NCBI RefSeq assembly: GCF_003208435.1
Contig: NZ_QKMF01000002.1
Location: forward strand, 330,475-394,474
Source: Pelagimonas varians
Lineage (GTDB): Bacteria > Pseudomonadota > Alphaproteobacteria > Rhodobacterales > Rhodobacteraceae
Length of the DNA stretch: 64,000 bases
Direction of reading: 5' to 3'
In this document: piece after piece, positions 1-7,904 of the stretch
Layout of the letters: each line of letters begins with the position of its first letter
Numbering within the stretch: position 1 is the stretch's first letter
The notes under the pieces: model-generated
Told to the model about the DNA's origin: nothing
Database searches by the model: none
What the model saw: only the letters and a program-made list of their open reading frames with translations
Program-made: the position numbers and the translations under genes

Positions 1-435
1 CAATAAGATCAATTGCTGGGGTTTCGGGCGCTTGAGCAACGTTTGCAAGATGCGTCCGGCCAAAATGGGCAAGAACAGCAGGTCAATCAGCGCGACCAAT
101 CCCACGGGCAAGGCCCCTGACCAGAACATCACCAGACGTCCAGCAAGCCAAAGACCGGAGCTCGCGGCAAAAAAGGTCCAAGGTTCAGGGCCGGATTTGG
201 ACCAGCTGGGGGCCGCAGTCAGCAAAAATCCAGCAACGGCTGCGGACCCATAGCCAAATATCATCTCATGTGCATGCCAAAGATGCGGGGCTTGGGCGAC
301 TGGCAAATCAAAGCCGCCGTTGCTGGCTTGCCAGATGTCCCAGACCAAAATTGCCAGCATTGCAAAGACACCCGCCAGCAAAAAGAAGACTCGGTAACCG
401 GCGGACAGCAGCCGTTTCAAACCGCTTATTTCCAT
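1..435 (-). CDS. nnrS: NnrS family protein, 5' part (truncated by window edge)
   Basis: The first 145 codons of NnrS, a heme- and copper-containing membrane protein linked to nitric-oxide and nitrosative-stress metabolism in denitrifiers. The reading frame is open from the ATG at 435 to base 1, so the gene continues outside the window. Hydrophobic segments lie at about residues 13-35, 62-75, 86-107 and 110-130. The family signature HAHEMIFGYG is at residues 54-63, and its histidines are likely metal ligands. It is divergent from the heme d1 genes to its right, which fits co-regulation by an NO-responsive Crp/FNR regulator. The identification rests on the signature plus context. Only the C-terminal part is unseen. 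Confidence 0.88.
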   Translation of the reverse strand, partial: MEISGLKRLLSAGYRVFFLLAGVFAMLAILVWDIWQASNGGFDLPVAQAPHLWHAHEMIFGYGSAAVAGFLLTAAPSWSKSGPEPWTFFAASSGLWLAGRLVMFWSGALPVGLVALIDLLFLPILAGRILQTLLKRPKPQQLILL

Positions 436-886
436 GTTTTCGATCTTCTCACAGGGCATAGAGAACGGTTTGAATGTGGCCTTGGTGCCCGCGCTGGAAC
501 CAGCTGTCTTTGCTGGACTGGCTGGGCAGTCGTGGCATCCACAAAAACGCGCCACGTTGCCCGCGTTTTCGAAAGGAAGGAGTTTAATTTATTGGAATTG
601 TGAGGTTTTTGCATAAGATCTCTGCCGGTTGGCACCATCTGGTGTTCGCAATTTGGTGCGTGTCCTCACCTTCGATTGTTGGACGGAATTTTTCTTTGAC
701 CAAAGTCAAGGAGCCGCGATCACGATGTCGGCAAAGTTGAATCACTTGGAGGATGCGCAAGATTCATGATCACGGTGCCGGATTTGCCTTTGCGCAACCG
801 GCCCTTTGATCTGGCAGCGTAGCACCTTTGATCCAACCGGGCATTTGCAGCCCTTTAGCCACGCTATGTTTGTGAAAGATCCAGCT
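436..886. other. Intergenic region between nnrS and nirE
   Basis: About 450 bases with no gene that I can support. It holds the divergent promoter region for nnrS (leftward) and the nirE operon (rightward), including one perfect FNR/NNR-type dyad at 696-709. Short open frames here lack ribosome binding sites and resemble no protein I know. Confidence 0.6.
696..709. promoter_or_regulatory. NNR/FNR-type box TTGAC-N4-GTCAA
   Basis: The sequence TTGACCAAAGTCAA is a perfect dyad with arms TTGAC/GTCAA and a 4-base spacer. This is the architecture bound by Crp/FNR-family regulators of denitrification (NNR, Dnr, FnrL). It lies about 180 bases before nirE and 260 bases before nnrS, so it could serve either or both. 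Which regulator binds cannot be told from sequence. Confidence 0.75.
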
Positions 887-1693
887 ATGACAGATGACAT
901 CCAGCTGACGAAGGCAACGGCGAACAAGGGCAAAGTCCTGCTGGTCGGGGCCGGTCCGGGGGATCCTGAATTTCTGACGCGAAAAGCTATGCGGGTCATC
1001 CAAACTGCGGATGTTGTCGTTTTTGATCGGTTGGTATCGCCGGAAATTATCGAATTGGTACCACAGGCGACGCGCTGCATTGATGTCGGTAAAGCACCGG
1101 GCAACCACAAGTTGCCACAAGAAGACATCAATACGTTGCTGGTCGAGCTTGCCGGGTTTGGGTTGACGGTCGCCCGCCTGAAAGGCGGAGAGCCGATGAT
1201 CTTTGGCCGCGGCAGTGAAGAGGCCAGCGCGCTCCACAAGGCTGGCGTTTCGTTTGAATATATCCCCGGCATTACGTCTGCGCAGGGGGCGGCAGCGGCG
1301 ACCGGTGTGCCGCTAACCCATCGCGGATGCGCCTTTGGTGTGCGCTATGTCACCGGACATCGCGCTGGAAACGCTGCGTTGGACTTGGATTGGGCGAGCC
1401 TTGCCAATGAAGACACAACCTTGGTTATTTACATGGGCGCGATGAATATCGCTAAAATCGCGTCACAGCTGATCCGTCATGGCATGGCATCGTCCCTGCC
1501 GGTCATGGCGGTTTCAGCGGCAACAACCCCCAGACAACGGCATGTGTTTTCCGACCTGAGCCGGATTTCGACATCAGCGCAGGGTTTTGAGGCCGACGCG
1601 CCGGTGCTGTTTGTTATCGGCCATGTCGTGTCTTTGGGCGCCGAAGCGGCCTTGGGGGCCGCAGCCACCGAAAAGGTGATGGCCTATGCCTGA
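887..1693 (+). CDS. nirE: Uroporphyrinogen-III C-methyltransferase (heme d1 pathway)
   Basis: 268 aa. SAM-dependent methylation of uroporphyrinogen III to precorrin-2, the entry step to siroheme and heme d1. The SUMT signatures are clear: GAGPGDPEFLT at residues 21-31 and RLKGGEPMIFGRG at 97-109, followed by PGITSAQGAAAATGVPLTHRG. There is no CysG dehydrogenase/ferrochelatase domain, as expected for NirE/CobA. The start at 887 gives the usual short N-terminus. An upstream in-frame ATG at 866 is possible, and neither has a strong Shine-Dalgarno. It is named nirE rather than cobA because the siroheme decarboxylase genes and nirJ follow directly. The FNR-type dyad upstream suggests anaerobic or NO control. 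Confidence 0.9.
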   Translation: MTDDIQLTKATANKGKVLLVGAGPGDPEFLTRKAMRVIQTADVVVFDRLVSPEIIELVPQATRCIDVGKAPGNHKLPQEDINTLLVELAGFGLTVARLKGGEPMIFGRGSEEASALHKAGVSFEYIPGITSAQGAAAATGVPLTHRGCAFGVRYVTGHRAGNAALDLDWASLANEDTTLVIYMGAMNIAKIASQLIRHGMASSLPVMAVSAATTPRQRHVFSDLSRISTSAQGFEADAPVLFVIGHVVSLGAEAALGAAATEKVMAYA

Positions 1694-1720
1694 CACTTTT
1701 TCCTGTTCTCCACTTTCAGC

Positions 1721-2728
1721 ATGGCGGGTTTCGACATGATCACGCACTTGGATCCGATCGACCAGCGGTTGCTGGATGAATTTCAACGCGATTTCCCATT
1801 GGTATCCCGACCGTTTTGCGTTTTGGCTGACGCGCTGCGTCTGACCGAAGCAGACGTGATTTCGCGCTTGGAAACCTTACAAGCCGAAGGCCGCATTTCG
1901 CGGGTCGGGGCCACGGTGCGCCCAAATACAGCGGGTGCATCAACTTTGGCGGCGATGGCGATCCCCGAGGACCGCATTGCCGAAGTTGCTGCCCGTGTCG
2001 GGCATGAGGGCGGGGTCAACCATTCCTATTTGCGAGAACACGATTGGAACCTTTGGTTTGTAGCCACGGCTCCGAACACGGAGGCGCTTGAGACCAGTTT
2101 GGATGATATTCGGCGCGACACCGGATTGGATGTGCTGGACCTACGATTGCGCAGACCCTTTAACATCGACCTTGGATTTCGCCTGTCCGGTGCCCGCAAA
2201 CGGACGCCGCGGCGCGGAGAGCCTGATCTGTCGGCACTAGGCGAAGCTGATCGCCCCCTGCTGCACGCGATGTCACAAGGTATGCCCTTGGTGGCCCGCC
2301 CTTACGCGGCACTGGGCACAAGACTGGGTTTGGATGAGGCCACAGTTATTGACCGTATTCAGACCCTGTTTACCGCCGGTATCTTGACCCGTGTCGGGGT
2401 GATTGTCCGGCACCGCTCAGTAGGGTGGTCATCCAACGCAATGGTGGTTTGGAAGGTTCCTCAGGACCAAATCCTTGCCGCTGGAGAGGCCTTGGCGCAG
2501 CATCCGGGGGTGACGCTTTGCTATGAGCGGATCACCGTGGACGGCGTCTGGGACTACAACCTGTATTCAATGATCCATGCACGGTCGCGGTGCGAAGCCG
2601 CAGAGATTTTGCACGCTGCATCCGCGCTGCCCGAGATGGCAGGCATCGAGCACGAACCGCTCTTTTCGGTGCGGTGTTTCAAACAAACCGGTGCCGTGCT
2701 TGAAAACAACCGTGAAAGGGCTGCTTGA
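1721..2728 (+). CDS. nirDL: Fused siroheme decarboxylase subunit NirDL
   Basis: 335 aa. Two Lrp/AsnC-like halves (about 1-155 and 170-335) joined in one chain, as in NirD-NirL fusions that, with NirG and NirH, decarboxylate siroheme to didecarboxysiroheme for heme d1. The first half carries VNHSYLREHDWNLWFV (residues 99-114), typical of NirD/G. The second carries CYERITVDGVWDYNLYSMIH (267-286), typical of NirL/H, but with Leu266 where the NirH copy here has His before Cys-Tyr. It sits 27 bases after nirE, and its stop overlaps the nirG start. The ATG at 1736 is an alternative start. The DNA-binding role of AsnC proteins is not expected here. Confidence 0.9.
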   Translation: MAGFDMITHLDPIDQRLLDEFQRDFPLVSRPFCVLADALRLTEADVISRLETLQAEGRISRVGATVRPNTAGASTLAAMAIPEDRIAEVAARVGHEGGVNHSYLREHDWNLWFVATAPNTEALETSLDDIRRDTGLDVLDLRLRRPFNIDLGFRLSGARKRTPRRGEPDLSALGEADRPLLHAMSQGMPLVARPYAALGTRLGLDEATVIDRIQTLFTAGILTRVGVIVRHRSVGWSSNAMVVWKVPQDQILAAGEALAQHPGVTLCYERITVDGVWDYNLYSMIHARSRCEAAEILHAASALPEMAGIEHEPLFSVRCFKQTGAVLENNRERAA

Positions 2729-3201
2729 TGCGCCGTAAACCACTTGCCGATGATGCGCTTGACGCCATTGACCGCCAGTTGATCAACCTGCTGCAAGACG
2801 GGTTTCCGCTGTCCAACCGGCCCTTTGCAGAAGTCGGTGAAGCATTGGGAACCGATGAGGCAGATGTTTTAAAGCGTCTGGCGTCTTTGCGGGAAATCGG
2901 TGCGATCACCCGTTTTGGACCGTTCATTGATGCTGCCGCCATGGGCGGGGCCTTTAGCCTGTGTGCGATGGCGGTTCCGGCCGAAAGATTCGAAGAAGTC
3001 ATGACTTTGGTCAATGCCCACAAAGAAGTGGCGCACAATTATGAACGTGTTCACCACCTCAATATGTGGTTCGTGCTGGCCTGTGACCAGCCGAGCGGCA
3101 TAAACGAAGTGGCGGACCGGATTGAGGCCGAAACCGGCATACAGGTTAAGCGCTTTCCGAAGCTCAAAGAATTCTTCATCGGCTTTAAGGTCTCGGCATG
3201 A
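2728..3201 (+). CDS. nirG: Siroheme decarboxylase subunit NirG
   Basis: 157 aa, AsnC-like fold, one of the separate small subunits of the siroheme decarboxylase complex. The signature VAHNYERVHHLNMWFV matches the NirD/G type active-site strand (compare NirDL residues 99-114). Its ATG overlaps the TGA of nirDL, and its own TGA overlaps the ATG of nirH, so translation is likely coupled through nirDL-nirG-nirH. An upstream in-frame TTG at 2725 is not needed. It acts in the cytoplasm on siroheme. The partner assignment follows from the family and the operon. Confidence 0.9.
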   Translation: MRRKPLADDALDAIDRQLINLLQDGFPLSNRPFAEVGEALGTDEADVLKRLASLREIGAITRFGPFIDAAAMGGAFSLCAMAVPAERFEEVMTLVNAHKEVAHNYERVHHLNMWFVLACDQPSGINEVADRIEAETGIQVKRFPKLKEFFIGFKVSA

Positions 3202-3683
3202 CGATTGACAGCATCGACCGCAAAATCCTAACCGCCACGCAAGGCGGGCTGCCGCTGACCGCGCAGCCCTATGCCGAGGTCGCCGTTTGGCTAGGCTTGG
3301 ACGAGGCCGAAGTTGTCGGCCGTATCAAGGCGATGATGGACCGTGGGGTGATCCGCCGGATCGCCGTCGCCCCCAACCACTATGCGCTGGGCATGGTGGC
3401 CAATGGCATGTCGGTCTGGGACGTCGAAGATGGTGTTTCCGAAGAACTGGGCGCGCTGGTTGGTGCGCTTGAGTTCGTCAGCCATTGCTATTTACGGCCG
3501 CGGGCGCTGCCTGAATGGCCCTATAACCTGTTTGCAATGCTGCATGGATCGACCCGCGATGAGGTCGAAGATCACCGCGCTGAGGTTGTTGCCATTTTGG
3601 GCGATGCTTGCCGGTCCAATGATATTCTATATTCCACACGCATCTTGAAGAAGACCGGGATGCGCCTGACCAAAGGACGCTGA
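3198..3683 (+). CDS. nirH: Siroheme decarboxylase subunit NirH
   Basis: 161 aa, AsnC-like. It carries the NirL/H signature VSHCYLRPRALPEWPYNLFAML, including the His that precedes Cys-Tyr and is absent from the second half of NirDL. The ATG at 3198 overlaps the nirG stop. It is expected to pair with NirG in the decarboxylase assembly that turns siroheme into didecarboxysiroheme. Length and end sequence (RILKKTGMRLTKG) are normal for the family. nirJ starts 3 bases after its stop codon. Confidence 0.9.
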   Translation: MTIDSIDRKILTATQGGLPLTAQPYAEVAVWLGLDEAEVVGRIKAMMDRGVIRRIAVAPNHYALGMVANGMSVWDVEDGVSEELGALVGALEFVSHCYLRPRALPEWPYNLFAMLHGSTRDEVEDHRAEVVAILGDACRSNDILYSTRILKKTGMRLTKGR

Positions 3684-3686
3684 CCA

Positions 3687-4910
3687 ATGTTCCGCCTTTC
3701 TCAATATATGCATCAGCTGAAATCCCCGACGCCGGTGCGTGTGCGCCGTGGTGCTGGCGGGGTCAAACCGGTGGTGATCTGGAATATGACCCGCCGCTGT
3801 AATCTGAAGTGCCGCCATTGCTATACAACATCCGCTGATGTCGCCTTTCCCGGTGAGTTGAGCCATGAGCAGGCGATGGGTGTGCTGGATGATCTGAATG
3901 ACTTTAAAATTCCAGCCCTGATTATGTCTGGCGGAGAGCCTCTGTCGCGCTTTGATTTCTTTGATCTGGCCAAACGCGCCCGCGAGCTGGATTTCCGCTA
4001 TCTGGCCTTGTCGACGAACGGCACCAAACTGTCAGGGGATGCTGTGGCGCAGGTCGCTGACCTCAACTTTGACTACGTCGGGATTTCCATCGACGGTGTT
4101 CAGGATTTCAACGATTGGTTTCGCGGCCAAGAGGGCGCATATGCCGAAGCGTTGAACGGCATTCGCGAATGCAAAAAACGCGGCATCAAGGTGGGCTTGC
4201 GCTTCACGATCACCGAAGACAGCGCACATATGCTCGACGATATGCTGGATCTGTGTGACGCTGAAGGGGTGGATAAATTCTATCTGTCGCATCTTGTCTA
4301 TGCTGGCCGTGGCGACAAGCATCGCGGCGACGACACCGAACATCTGCGCACCCGCAAGGCGATGGACACCCTGATCCAGCGTGGATGGGACGCGATTCAA
4401 AGCGGCAAGCCGCTTGAGTTGGTCACCGGCAACAATGACGCCGATGCGGTGTATTTCCTAAAATGGGTGCAAGAGAATTTCAGCGAAGCAGAGGCGGCGC
4501 ATGTTCAAAGCCACCTTGAGGCATGGGGCGGCAATTCCTCGGGTCTTGGCGTCGCCAATATTGATCCTCTGGGCCGTGTACACCCTGATACTTATTGGTC
4601 GGATTATACCATCGGCAATGTCAAATCGACACCGTTTACCCAGCTGTGGACCGGTGACGATCCGATGCTGGCAACGCTGCGCCAACGTCCACGCCCGCTT
4701 AAAGGCCGCTGCGGAGAATGCGCCTTTAAACAGGTGTGCGGGGGCAATACCCGAATTCGCGCACTGCAAGTGACCGGCGATCCTTGGGCCGAAGATCCCG
4801 CATGCTATATGTCAAACCAAGAGGTCGGGATTGCAGAAGGTTTTGGCGACGGGGTGGTTGTGACGCCGTTTCGCGGAAAGCGCCACGATCCCAAACATCA
4901 GTTTCTATGA
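3687..4910 (+). CDS. nirJ: Heme d1 biosynthesis radical SAM protein NirJ
   Basis: 407 aa. Radical SAM enzyme that acts on didecarboxysiroheme, removing propionate side chains on the way to heme d1. The [4Fe-4S] radical SAM motif is C38-x3-C42-x2-C45 (CNLKCRHC), followed by MSGGEPL and LSTNGT motifs. A C-terminal SPASM/twitch-type cysteine cluster is visible as [12 protein letters not shown] and a later DPACYM. It is the last gene of the tight nirE-DL-G-H-J run. A strong hairpin follows the stop before the next gene, so expression may step down there. Identification is secure from motif, length and order. Confidence 0.92.
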   Translation: MFRLSQYMHQLKSPTPVRVRRGAGGVKPVVIWNMTRRCNLKCRHCYTTSADVAFPGELSHEQAMGVLDDLNDFKIPALIMSGGEPLSRFDFFDLAKRARELDFRYLALSTNGTKLSGDAVAQVADLNFDYVGISIDGVQDFNDWFRGQEGAYAEALNGIRECKKRGIKVGLRFTITEDSAHMLDDMLDLCDAEGVDKFYLSHLVYAGRGDKHRGDDTEHLRTRKAMDTLIQRGWDAIQSGKPLELVTGNNDADAVYFLKWVQENFSEAEAAHVQSHLEAWGGNSSGLGVANIDPLGRVHPDTYWSDYTIGNVKSTPFTQLWTGDDPMLATLRQRPRPLKGRCGECAFKQVCGGNTRIRALQVTGDPWAEDPACYMSNQEVGIAEGFGDGVVVTPFRGKRHDPKHQFL

Positions 4911-4937
4911 CCGGTGCAGTATCAAAAAAACAAAAAA

Positions 4938-4966
4938 TGCCGCCCTCAAGGAACCTTGGGGCGGCA
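4938..4966 (+). terminator. Hairpin between nirJ and cbiX-like gene
   Basis: Stem TGCCGCCC (4938-4945) pairs with GGGCGGCA (4959-4966). An inner CAAG/CTTG stem and a GAAC loop complete it, with one bulged T at 4946. There is no T-run on the plus strand, so full termination in the nirJ direction is doubtful. It may protect the nirJ mRNA end or attenuate. Read leftward it has a T-run, but no leftward gene ends here. Confidence 0.5.
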
Positions 4967-5032
4967 AATTGCGTTGATGCGCCGGACCGAGGGCCTATAT
5001 CGTCACAAGACCCCTTACTGACGAGAACCGCA

Positions 5033-5743
5033 ATGACCCAATCAGCCCTGATCGTGACCCATGGCAGCCCGTCTGATGCTGAAACGCAGGAAGCCGCGCT
5101 GGCGGAGCTGGCAGTGCAGGTTGGTACTTTGTTGCCGGGCTGGGACGTACGCAGCGCAACCTTGGCAGCCCCCGAAAAGCTGGAGCAGGTGTTGGACGCA
5201 ATGGATGGCCCATTGGTTTATCCCTATTTTATGGCGCAAGGGTATTTCACGGGTCGGATTTTACCAAAAAGGCTAGAACCTTATGGCTTGACTCCGATGC
5301 GGCCCTTTGGGGTTGATCCAGCCTTGCTGGATTTGGTTGAAACGCAGCTACGCATCTGTTTGCAAGGCCAATCCTGGCAGCCAGAAGACACGTCGTTATT
5401 GGTTGCCGCCCATGGGTCTGCTGTGTCGAAACGCAGCGCGGATGCGGCAAGTGATTTTGCCAAAACTTTGCAAAACCGGTTTGGTTTCAAAGAGATTAGA
5501 ACAGGGTTCGTCGAGCAAGAACCCTGGCTGAAACCGGCGGCAAAAGGTTTGGGACAGGCGATTTGCCTGCCGTTTTTTGCCTTGGTGGCCGGACATATGT
5601 TGGATGATGTTCCCGAGGCGCTGGAGGAGGCAGATTTCGCTGGCCCCGTGCTGGCGTCCTTTATCGATTGGCCGGGAACCGCACAGATTATCGCTGCGGC
5701 CCTCAAGGCCACGCAAGCCAGCCAAAAAGAGGCCGTGTCATGA
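5033..5743 (+). CDS. CbiX/SirB-type sirohydrochlorin chelatase-like protein
   Basis: 236 aa. It has two CbiX-like half-domains. The first begins LIVTHGSPS and the second begins LVAAHGSAV and carries FALVAGHMLDDVPEAL, the histidine-containing metal-insertion motif of the family. Such proteins insert Co or Fe into sirohydrochlorin. In a heme d1 cluster an Fe-chelatase step to siroheme is a natural role, but this is inference, and a nitrite/NO-linked tetrapyrrole accessory role is possible. The start at 5033 is chosen because family similarity begins there. The same frame is open further upstream through the hairpin, which is not typical of the family. The stop overlaps the next start (ATGA). 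Confidence 0.75.
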   Translation: MTQSALIVTHGSPSDAETQEAALAELAVQVGTLLPGWDVRSATLAAPEKLEQVLDAMDGPLVYPYFMAQGYFTGRILPKRLEPYGLTPMRPFGVDPALLDLVETQLRICLQGQSWQPEDTSLLVAAHGSAVSKRSADAASDFAKTLQNRFGFKEIRTGFVEQEPWLKPAAKGLGQAICLPFFALVAGHMLDDVPEALEEADFAGPVLASFIDWPGTAQIIAAALKATQASQKEAVS

Positions 5744-5973
5744 TGCGCATTCGCAAAACAAGCTTGAAGCTCAAGCTCATCTTGTATCCCTTTGTTGCCG
5801 GGGCCGTTGCGATTAACCTGTTTATGCTGTTCTTGTTGTTCCAAGCGATTGGAGTAACTGCGATGTCGCCCATGACTGCGTTATTTCTTGCGATCCCTCT
5901 TGGAATTCCGGCAAACTACCTAACCGCGCATTGGGTGCAGGGGTTGATCGACCAGGGCGAAGGTCGGGCCTAA
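5740..5973 (+). CDS. Small two-helix membrane protein of unknown function
   Basis: 77 aa. Predicted membrane segments lie at about residues 13-35 (LILYPFVAGAVAINLFMLFLLF) and 40-60. A basic N-terminus suggests an N-in topology. The ATG overlaps the stop of the chelatase-like gene, implying co-translation. I do not recognise a named family. Position and size suggest a nitrite/NO-cluster accessory membrane protein, but no function is shown by the sequence. It ends 7 bases before the convergent DUF2478 gene. Confidence 0.7.
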   Translation: MMRIRKTSLKLKLILYPFVAGAVAINLFMLFLLFQAIGVTAMSPMTALFLAIPLGIPANYLTAHWVQGLIDQGEGRA

Positions 5974-5980
5974 GGTCGCT

Positions 5981-6487
5981 TTAGGCAGCTTGTTTCAGCG
6001 CCTTGGCCCAAGTCACCAAATCGCCAAGATCTGGTGTCAGGCACTCCGCCGCACCGGCGGTAAATTCCAAAAACGCGTCTAGGTTCAAACCGTTTGTGCC
6101 AACCAGAACCGGAACACCTTTGTCGATTGCCGCCGCGATTACCTCGCGAAATCCGCGGCCATCGGCTTCGTGCTTGCCGAACTTGTTGACGATCAACAAA
6201 TCTGCACCATCCAAACGGGCCAAGGTTGCCGCGACCGCGTGTTCCAAGGCGTCGGGGTCCAATTGGCATCCACGCGACTTTGGGCCAAGATTTTGCGAAA
6301 TGCGAATGATGTCGCCGTCTGGCAAAACCCGCACATCCATATCACATTTATGCGTATCCGTGCGCGGCGTGTTGGTTTGAGTGGTTCCTACAACACGCAG
6401 CCCATCGTCCAAAAGGCGGGCAGCCAACTGCGCCAGCATACCGTTCACATCCACGGTTTTCTGGGACTTGAGATATGCAATTGTCAT
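5981..6487 (-). CDS. DUF2478 domain protein (NTPase-like)
   Basis: 168 aa. The stretch LLIVNKFGKHEADGRGFR near residues 98-115 is the hallmark of DUF2478, a family often found beside molybdate transport or molybdoenzyme genes and thought to resemble nucleotide-binding proteins. Its substrate is unknown. The start at 6487 is preceded by GAGGG five bases upstream. A longer in-frame reading to 6547 has no such site. It is convergent with the nir block. A link to molybdenum cofactor supply is plausible because a large molybdoenzyme is encoded further on, but the two are 17 kb apart. Confidence 0.7.
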   Translation of the reverse strand: MTIAYLKSQKTVDVNGMLAQLAARLLDDGLRVVGTTQTNTPRTDTHKCDMDVRVLPDGDIIRISQNLGPKSRGCQLDPDALEHAVAATLARLDGADLLIVNKFGKHEADGRGFREVIAAAIDKGVPVLVGTNGLNLDAFLEFTAGAAECLTPDLGDLVTWAKALKQAA

Positions 6488-6683
6488 ATAGACCCTCATC
6501 AGTACAGGCACCTTATAGGGGCGCCCTTTTGTTGGACCGTCAACCAATTAGTTACGCCTCGGGGGGCTTCGGTTCGCATCATGGGTATTGGGGCAAAGTC
6601 GCAGAGCGCCGGGCAATTTTTGCGTATTGCGGCAATCCCTTCCATTACTAATGAAACCGAACTAGGTTGCCTGCAACAAGACT

Positions 6684-7133
6684 ATGGCAATATATATGAC
6701 CGGCAGACCAACACTTCCTCTTACCTCTCGCTCGCTTCCGATCTCATTGATACGGGCGCGCGAGCATATCATGGCCCCGATCCGCAAAATGCTGGCCGAA
6801 GAGGGGATCACCGAGCAACAATGGCGGGTCTTGCGGGTGCTGTCCGAAAACGGTTCCATGGATGCGACAGAGGTGTCCGAGCGCGCTTGCCTCTTGCTGC
6901 CGAGCCTGACCCGGATTGTGCGGGCGATGACTGAAAAAGGGCTGCTCACCCGTGACCAGGATCAAGAAGATCGCCGCCGCCAGAATTTGGCGATTACCCC
7001 GGCTGGCCAAGACATCATTGATCGCAATTTCAAAGTCGCCGCAGAGATTATGGATGGATTTCGCGATCGGTTGGGCGAGGCACAACACGAGGCGTTGATT
7101 GATGCGTTAAACGCCCTGTGTGAGGACGAATAA
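6684..7133 (+). CDS. hpaR: MarR-family regulator, HpaR-like
   Basis: 149 aa winged-helix repressor. The sequence SLPISLIRAREHIMAPIRKML ... ITEQQWRVLRVLSENGSMDATEVSERACLLLPSLTRIVRAM is characteristic of HpaR, the repressor of homoprotocatechuate degradation operons. No hpa catabolic genes are adjacent, so target genes lie elsewhere or its ligand differs. The start may be 6684 or the ATG at 6696, and neither has a clear Shine-Dalgarno. An inverted repeat GTTGC-CT-GCAAC at 6666-6677, just before the start, could be an autoregulatory operator. Confidence 0.75.
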   Translation: MAIYMTGRPTLPLTSRSLPISLIRAREHIMAPIRKMLAEEGITEQQWRVLRVLSENGSMDATEVSERACLLLPSLTRIVRAMTEKGLLTRDQDQEDRRRQNLAITPAGQDIIDRNFKVAAEIMDGFRDRLGEAQHEALIDALNALCEDE

Positions 7134-7137
7134 CCCG

Positions 7138-7899
7138 ATGTCTCAAACGATACGCCACCCTGAAATTCTTGAAATGGCACGCCGCGAAGGCAAAGTCACG
7201 GTCGACGGTCTGGCGGCATTTTTCGGAGTGACCTTGCAAACGATCCGTCGCGATTTGACCGATTTGGCGGATAGCGGCCAGTTGGAACGTGTGCATGGCG
7301 GTGCGGTTCTGCCCTCGGGCACCACGAATATCGGTTACGAAGAACGACGGGTTTTGAATCCGGGATCCAAGGCCGCAATCGCACGGGCCTGCGCCGAGCA
7401 GATCCCCGATAATATTTCTCTTTTTCTCAATATCGGCACCAGCACAGAGGCAGTTGCCCATGCCCTGCACGGGCACCGAAATTTGATGGTGGTGACAAAT
7501 AATATGAACGTGGCCAATATTTTGGCAGGCCATTCGAGTTGCGAAATTGTGGTGACGGGCGGCAATCTGCGGCGTACGGATGGTGGGTTGGTCGGCAATC
7601 TGGCCGCAAAGACCATCGAACAATTCAAAGTGGATCTGGCTGTGATCGGCTGCTCTGCTTTGGATCAAGATGGCGATTTACTTGATTTTGATATTCAAGA
7701 AGTCGGGGTCAGTCAGACGATCTTGCGCCAATCACGCAAGACCTTTTTGGTTGCAGATAGTTCTAAATTCACCCGAACGGCACCTGCACGGATCGCGTCC
7801 CTTGCCGAGATTGATAGCTTTTTCACCGATGCTCCGCTGGACAAGCCTTTGGCCAGTCGTTGCGCGGATTGGCAAACAGCGGTGTTTGTGGCTGAGTAA
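7138..7899 (+). CDS. DeoR/GlpR-family transcriptional regulator
   Basis: 253 aa. The N-terminal helix-turn-helix (about residues 5-55: ILEMARREGKVTVDGLAAFF, then TLQTIRRDLTDL) is followed by HGGAV, the typical DeoR junction. A C-terminal sugar-phosphate sensor domain has the GTST and NN motifs (NIGTSTEAVAHAL, VVTNNMN, GGNLRR). These regulators usually bind phosphorylated sugars or glycerol-3-phosphate. No glp or sugar genes are adjacent, so the ligand is open. It starts 4 bases after hpaR and may be co-transcribed with it. It converges on the aldehyde dehydrogenase gene. Confidence 0.82.
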   Translation: MSQTIRHPEILEMARREGKVTVDGLAAFFGVTLQTIRRDLTDLADSGQLERVHGGAVLPSGTTNIGYEERRVLNPGSKAAIARACAEQIPDNISLFLNIGTSTEAVAHALHGHRNLMVVTNNMNVANILAGHSSCEIVVTGGNLRRTDGGLVGNLAAKTIEQFKVDLAVIGCSALDQDGDLLDFDIQEVGVSQTILRQSRKTFLVADSSKFTRTAPARIASLAEIDSFFTDAPLDKPLASRCADWQTAVFVAE

Positions 7900-7904
7900 T
7901 GGCC

